Shown: piece by piece, positions 8,145 through 10,422 of the stretch
How positions within the stretch are numbered: the stretch's first letter is position 1
Layout of the letters: every line of letters begins with the position of its first letter
NCBI RefSeq assembly: GCF_019649055.1
Contig: NW_026570750.1
Location: 1-10,422, forward strand
DNA length: 10,422 nucleotides
Direction of reading: 5' to 3'
DNA from: Paramacrobiotus metropolitanus
Taxonomy: Eukaryota; Tardigrada; Eutardigrada; Parachela; Macrobiotidae
The notes under the pieces: model-generated
The model's database searches: none
What the model was told of the DNA's origin: nothing
The model's input: the letters and a program-made list of their open reading frames with translations, nothing else
Program-made: the position numbers and the translations under genes

Positions 8145-8410
8145 CTAATTTTAACTCGTCGACAATTCATTAGAAATAAGCGACGTTTCGGCTCAGTATC
8201 GATCATGATGCGTCGTATTCCTTGGACTGCGACCATTAAGATTAACGGTGCCGCTCGTTTAGGTTCACTAATAGAATCGACGGTAGTATGATTTACGTTT
8301 ATCTCGTTTAATTCGATATTAATCGGTTCAATTAGCTCGGTGATTCGGATACCACTAATTCCGGATTGATTCAGTAGTATCCGGCGGTTCACCAGGCAAC
8401 AGGGGAGTAT
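8145..8410 (-). pseudogene. Protease N-terminal fragment, copy A (broken)
   Basis: This segment matches the start of pol. Minus-strand words around SEPKRAAPLILMVAVQG align with CEPKRTRALMHVVSVDG of the intact protease, followed by RRIMID and then AETSLISNE against AETSLVSDE. One base is missing between ACT and GCC at about 8190-8197, where the Gly codon of the catalytic Asp-Thr-Gly should be, so the frame breaks at the active site. A TAG interrupts the upstream part near 8365. After about 8145 the similarity to protease stops and gag copy B begins. Confidence 0.8.
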
Positions 8411-8702
8411 CGCCGGAATCTACTCCCCGTTGTCGTTTTCCTGGCTATCGGTGGGCGCAGCAAAATTACTTTTCTGCGGCGGCGGTGAACGTGGCGTCGG
8501 TGATGGCCCATACTGTTGGCCGGCCGGACGACCACGAGACTGCGAATTATGCAGGAGCGGCCACCGTTAGGCGTGCTCGCTCCGCTGCCGATTCGACTGC
8601 CACGTCCCTGATAGAAATCCCGAGCGTATCGGCGATTCCCAGTCAGCGGATCGTGGTACGATAAATAAATAGGATTTCGGCTCGCGGCACGTCCTTAAAT
8701 TG

Positions 8703-8744
8703 ACATGCCTCATAATAGTGTCCGCAGACATCGCACTGTTGGCA
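8703..8744 (-). other. CCHC zinc knuckle in gag copy A
   Basis: The minus strand encodes CQQCDVCGHYYEAC, an exact Cys-x2-Cys-x4-His-x4-Cys spacing, the nucleocapsid signature used to bind genomic RNA. It is the only knuckle seen, and copy B lacks all but its last Cys. The Gly usually found before His is present (CGH). Confidence 0.85.
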
Positions 8745-8861
8745 GTATTCCACTATCTGCCATTTCGCATTTCCTTCTCTAGTCGCGGGGTTATCGGTAT
8801 TTTCTGGGATTCGCCCAGAATTTTCGGCCCACAACTGAGAACGGTTCGATTGTTGGTTGCC

Positions 8862-8957
8862 GGTATTATTAACATTGTTATTATTATTACCAGCTGGTCT
8901 TACATTGTTATTATTAGCGTTATTAGCCGGTCTAACGTTATTATTATTAGCCGGTCG
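8862..8957 (-). repeat. Asn-rich tandem repeats in the gag linker
   Basis: On the minus strand, three imperfect units of RPA followed by Asn-rich stretches (RPANNNNV, RPANNANNNNV, RPAGNNNNNV) lie between the capsid-like part and the zinc knuckle. They are built from AAT and AAC triplets, consistent with triplet slippage. Flanking frames are broken, but the array itself stays in frame. Confidence 0.75.
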
Positions 8958-10262
8958 GTATGGTCGCCTATTTGCAGCATTATTCCCGCACTATTACCCG
9001 GGCGCGGCGGACTAGCTGCCGCTGCTGCATAACTTGCTGGTTTCGGTTGTGTCTGCCTGGTTCGAACGGTTGCAGAGTCAGCATCTTGCTGTCGCTTCTA
9101 TTCCCACAGGGATTACGTATTTATCAGGATTACTCGATGATAGATGTCGGATAATTTCGAAATTTCTCCGGTGTACGAGGATCCATGACCTCGAGCTTAT
9201 CGTGTAACTTCTCGTGCGTTCGCACACCCTTTAGCAAAGAGTGACGACTTGTTCCGGAGAACCGGTAAAACCTGCACGATCGCGGAGAGTCATCATTGAC
9301 TGGAAATAAGTTTCCAGTGTTTCCTGCCCTGGGCGATAAGTGCGGCTAGTTAGTTCGGCTAGCGCATTAACTGTGCGTCGGTATCCCCGAACCGCGCGAT
9401 CAACTGTTCACGCCATTCCCGGTATGTATTCGGCTTATTATTCGAGGCGATCAAACCATTATACCAGATAATGGCTTCGTCCTTCAGACAATACGCCAAT
9501 TCGGTGATTTTGCGAGTATCGCTATTCCAGCGATTCTCTTTCGCTGCCTGTTCAAATTTGATCAGGAAGCTATCGATATCTTCCTTCCGTTGCTAAGACG
9601 GCCGCGGAACGGGCTGTCTCATCGCATCGGCAAGGTCGGTTTTCCTAATGGGACTATTAGTCCGACTAGCTCGTTTACTGTTCCGTAATTCTTCCTGCAG
9701 AACCTTACGGATCAGTTCTGCTTCAGTTAAGAGTGATTCGTTCTTTTACGATTTTCCATACTAGAAGCCGAATCCATGCGGGATTGCTGGGTTTCGGTGT
9801 TCCCAGTCCGCACTCGACTAGCCGGTCTCTTCATACTCGCCCTGACTTTCGTTAGCAGCGCTTAATAATTGCTGGTATTTCGCTAATAAGTCGTTATACT
9901 ATTATTCTGCGATCTGCGATCGGCTATTTTCGATAAATAGTTCCAGTTCTTTGATCGTTTTTAAGCGATCATTTGATTCTGTCGATAATCGACCGGTTTC
10001 TTGAATTGCTTGGAGATATTGCTCTGCGATTTACGAACCGATTTATCGGCCTCTAATAACTCCGCTTTTAATCGATCGATTGCTTCATCACGTTCCCGAT
10101 TACTTGATCTCGTAGCCCTAAAGCGGCAGTATGTGCCTTCTGATGGCTGCCTTTCGATACTCACTGCTCGTAAATTATCTCGTTCCTTTTTTAGTTCTTC
10201 TCTTTCTTTTCTCGCTTCGTCTCTTTCTTTCTTTGTCCGAAATAACCCGATCGCGATGGGTT

Positions 10263-10422
10263 AAACCGGACTCAGCTTTCTAAACGATTCGACAAATCGG
10301 TATTGGCACCTGGGTTGGACAATGGTGCCTCGCTTTAGCGGCACCCATTATCGCAACTTTTCTCCGGTCGACGGTATCAGGCTAACGGGCGTTAAATCAC
10401 GGCCCAATGCGTTATCGATTAA
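10263..10422. other. Upstream flank of the decayed gag, nothing identified
   Basis: Minus-strand frames are partly open here but broken by TAA at about 10261-10263 and again near 10345. It may be the gag N-terminus or untranslated leader. I see no primer-binding site or LTR end. Confidence 0.4.

Larger units (their letters stand above)
7573..8708 (-). repeat. Tandem diverged duplication of gag 3' end plus protease 5' end
   Basis: Copy A (about 8708-8160) and copy B (about 8135-7573) have the same order of recognisable words. These are the knuckle's last Cys with F-(K/R)-DVPR, then NPIY and RRYA, the gag stop preceded by a slippery site, GKRQR-x-V, EPKR and finally AETSL. The tails differ (Gly-rich in B, not in A) and the proteins are well diverged, so this is not a recent duplication of one sequence. 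Confidence 0.82.
8420..10262 (-). pseudogene. gag: Decayed gag, copy A (coiled coil, capsid, Asn-rich linker, zinc knuckle)
   Basis: Read across frames on the minus strand, this is a Ty3/gypsy gag. It starts with an Arg/Lys/Glu-rich coiled coil (10262-9830), then a basic linker. A capsid-like segment at 9592-9359 contains SFLIKFEQAA, ELAYCLKDEAIIWYNGL and WREQLIARFGD. It continues in other frames as TYRPGQETLETYFQSM and LLKGVRTHEKLHDKLEVMDP (9370-9134). An Asn-rich linker and one CCHC knuckle follow, and the end is NDNGE and a TAG at 8420-8422. At least ten disruptions are visible, including a TAG at 9593-9595, and frame changes near 9961, 9830, 9750, 9360, 9235, 9133, 9083, 8988 and 8675. 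Most are single-base changes. The 5' limit is uncertain, because the frame upstream closes with TAA near 10262. Confidence 0.88.
1046..10422 (-). mobile_element. Ty3/gypsy-type LTR retrotransposon, internal region, mosaic of a decayed and an intact part
   Basis: The domain order gag, protease, reverse transcriptase, RNase H, integrase on the minus strand is that of Ty3/gypsy elements (integrase after RNase H, not before reverse transcriptase as in Ty1/copia). The integrase ends in a GPY/F module and no chromodomain is visible. No LTR pair, primer-binding site or clear polypurine tract was seen, so both ends of the element probably lie outside the window. The part upstream of about 8145 is full of frameshifts while the part downstream is intact, which suggests two elements joined together. 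Two extra ORFs follow pol on the same strand; whether both belong to the element is inferred from strand and spacing only. Confidence 0.9.

Noticed and set aside
7967-8392. A 141-residue open frame on the minus strand
   Set aside because: It joins part of the broken protease in frame to the wrong frame of gag copy B; the gag frame overlapping it aligns with copy A, so this is a shadow.
10190-10240. Purine-rich tract on the minus strand as a polypurine tract
   Set aside because: It lies upstream of gag and encodes an Arg/Lys/Glu coiled coil; a polypurine tract would sit after the last gene next to the 3' LTR.
10298-10313. Similarity between GGTATTGGCA-CCTGG here and the first bases of the window
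   Set aside because: Only about 15 bases match, with one gap, and the flanks do not align clearly; too short to call an LTR or a tandem element.

Overview
The window is eukaryotic, probably from an invertebrate animal; a nematode is a guess from composition and style, not a demonstration. It is dominated by an LTR retrotransposon of the Ty3/gypsy (Metaviridae) type lying on the minus strand. There are no bacterial-type operons, no tRNA or rRNA genes and no CRISPR. Neither LTR, no primer-binding site and no convincing polypurine tract was found, so this looks like internal sequence only.

Read along the minus strand (from high to low coordinates), the layout is as follows. (1) 10422-8420: a decayed gag with an N-terminal coiled coil, a capsid-like segment, an Asn-rich linker and one CCHC zinc knuckle, broken by about ten single-base frameshifts and stops. 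(2) 8410-8145: the start of a broken protease in which one base is missing at the catalytic Asp-Thr-Gly. (3) 8144-7818: a second, diverged copy of the gag C-terminus that is intact in frame but truncated on its 5' side. (4) 7710-2530: an uninterrupted 1726-residue pol carrying protease, a very long linker, reverse transcriptase, RNase H and integrase, with all catalytic residues visible. (5) 2458-1046: a third ORF of 470 residues in the position where env would sit. It has no membrane features and ends in what look like two tandem winged-helix domains. (6) 651-1: a fourth ORF, open to the window edge (217 codons seen), with a Cys/His zinc-binding-like motif and an Arg/Glu-rich helix.

Gag and pol are in different frames. 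Pol lies in the -1 frame, and a canonical slippery heptamer (G GGA AAC) sits just before the gag stop; a related heptamer occupies the same place in the decayed copy. The end of gag plus the start of protease therefore occurs twice in tandem (about 8708-8160 and 8135-7573). The two copies are clearly diverged and meet near 8145, where a decayed portion gives way to an intact one. The simplest reading is a recombinant between two related elements, or an assembly chimera; as it stands the locus cannot make a complete Gag.

The points most worth attention are the two accessory ORFs downstream of pol, the conserved frameshift site, the mosaic junction, and the roughly 640-residue linker between protease and reverse transcriptase. 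That linker holds an 18-bp minisatellite flanked by two copies of a hairpin sequence, and a beta-rich domain just before the reverse transcriptase.
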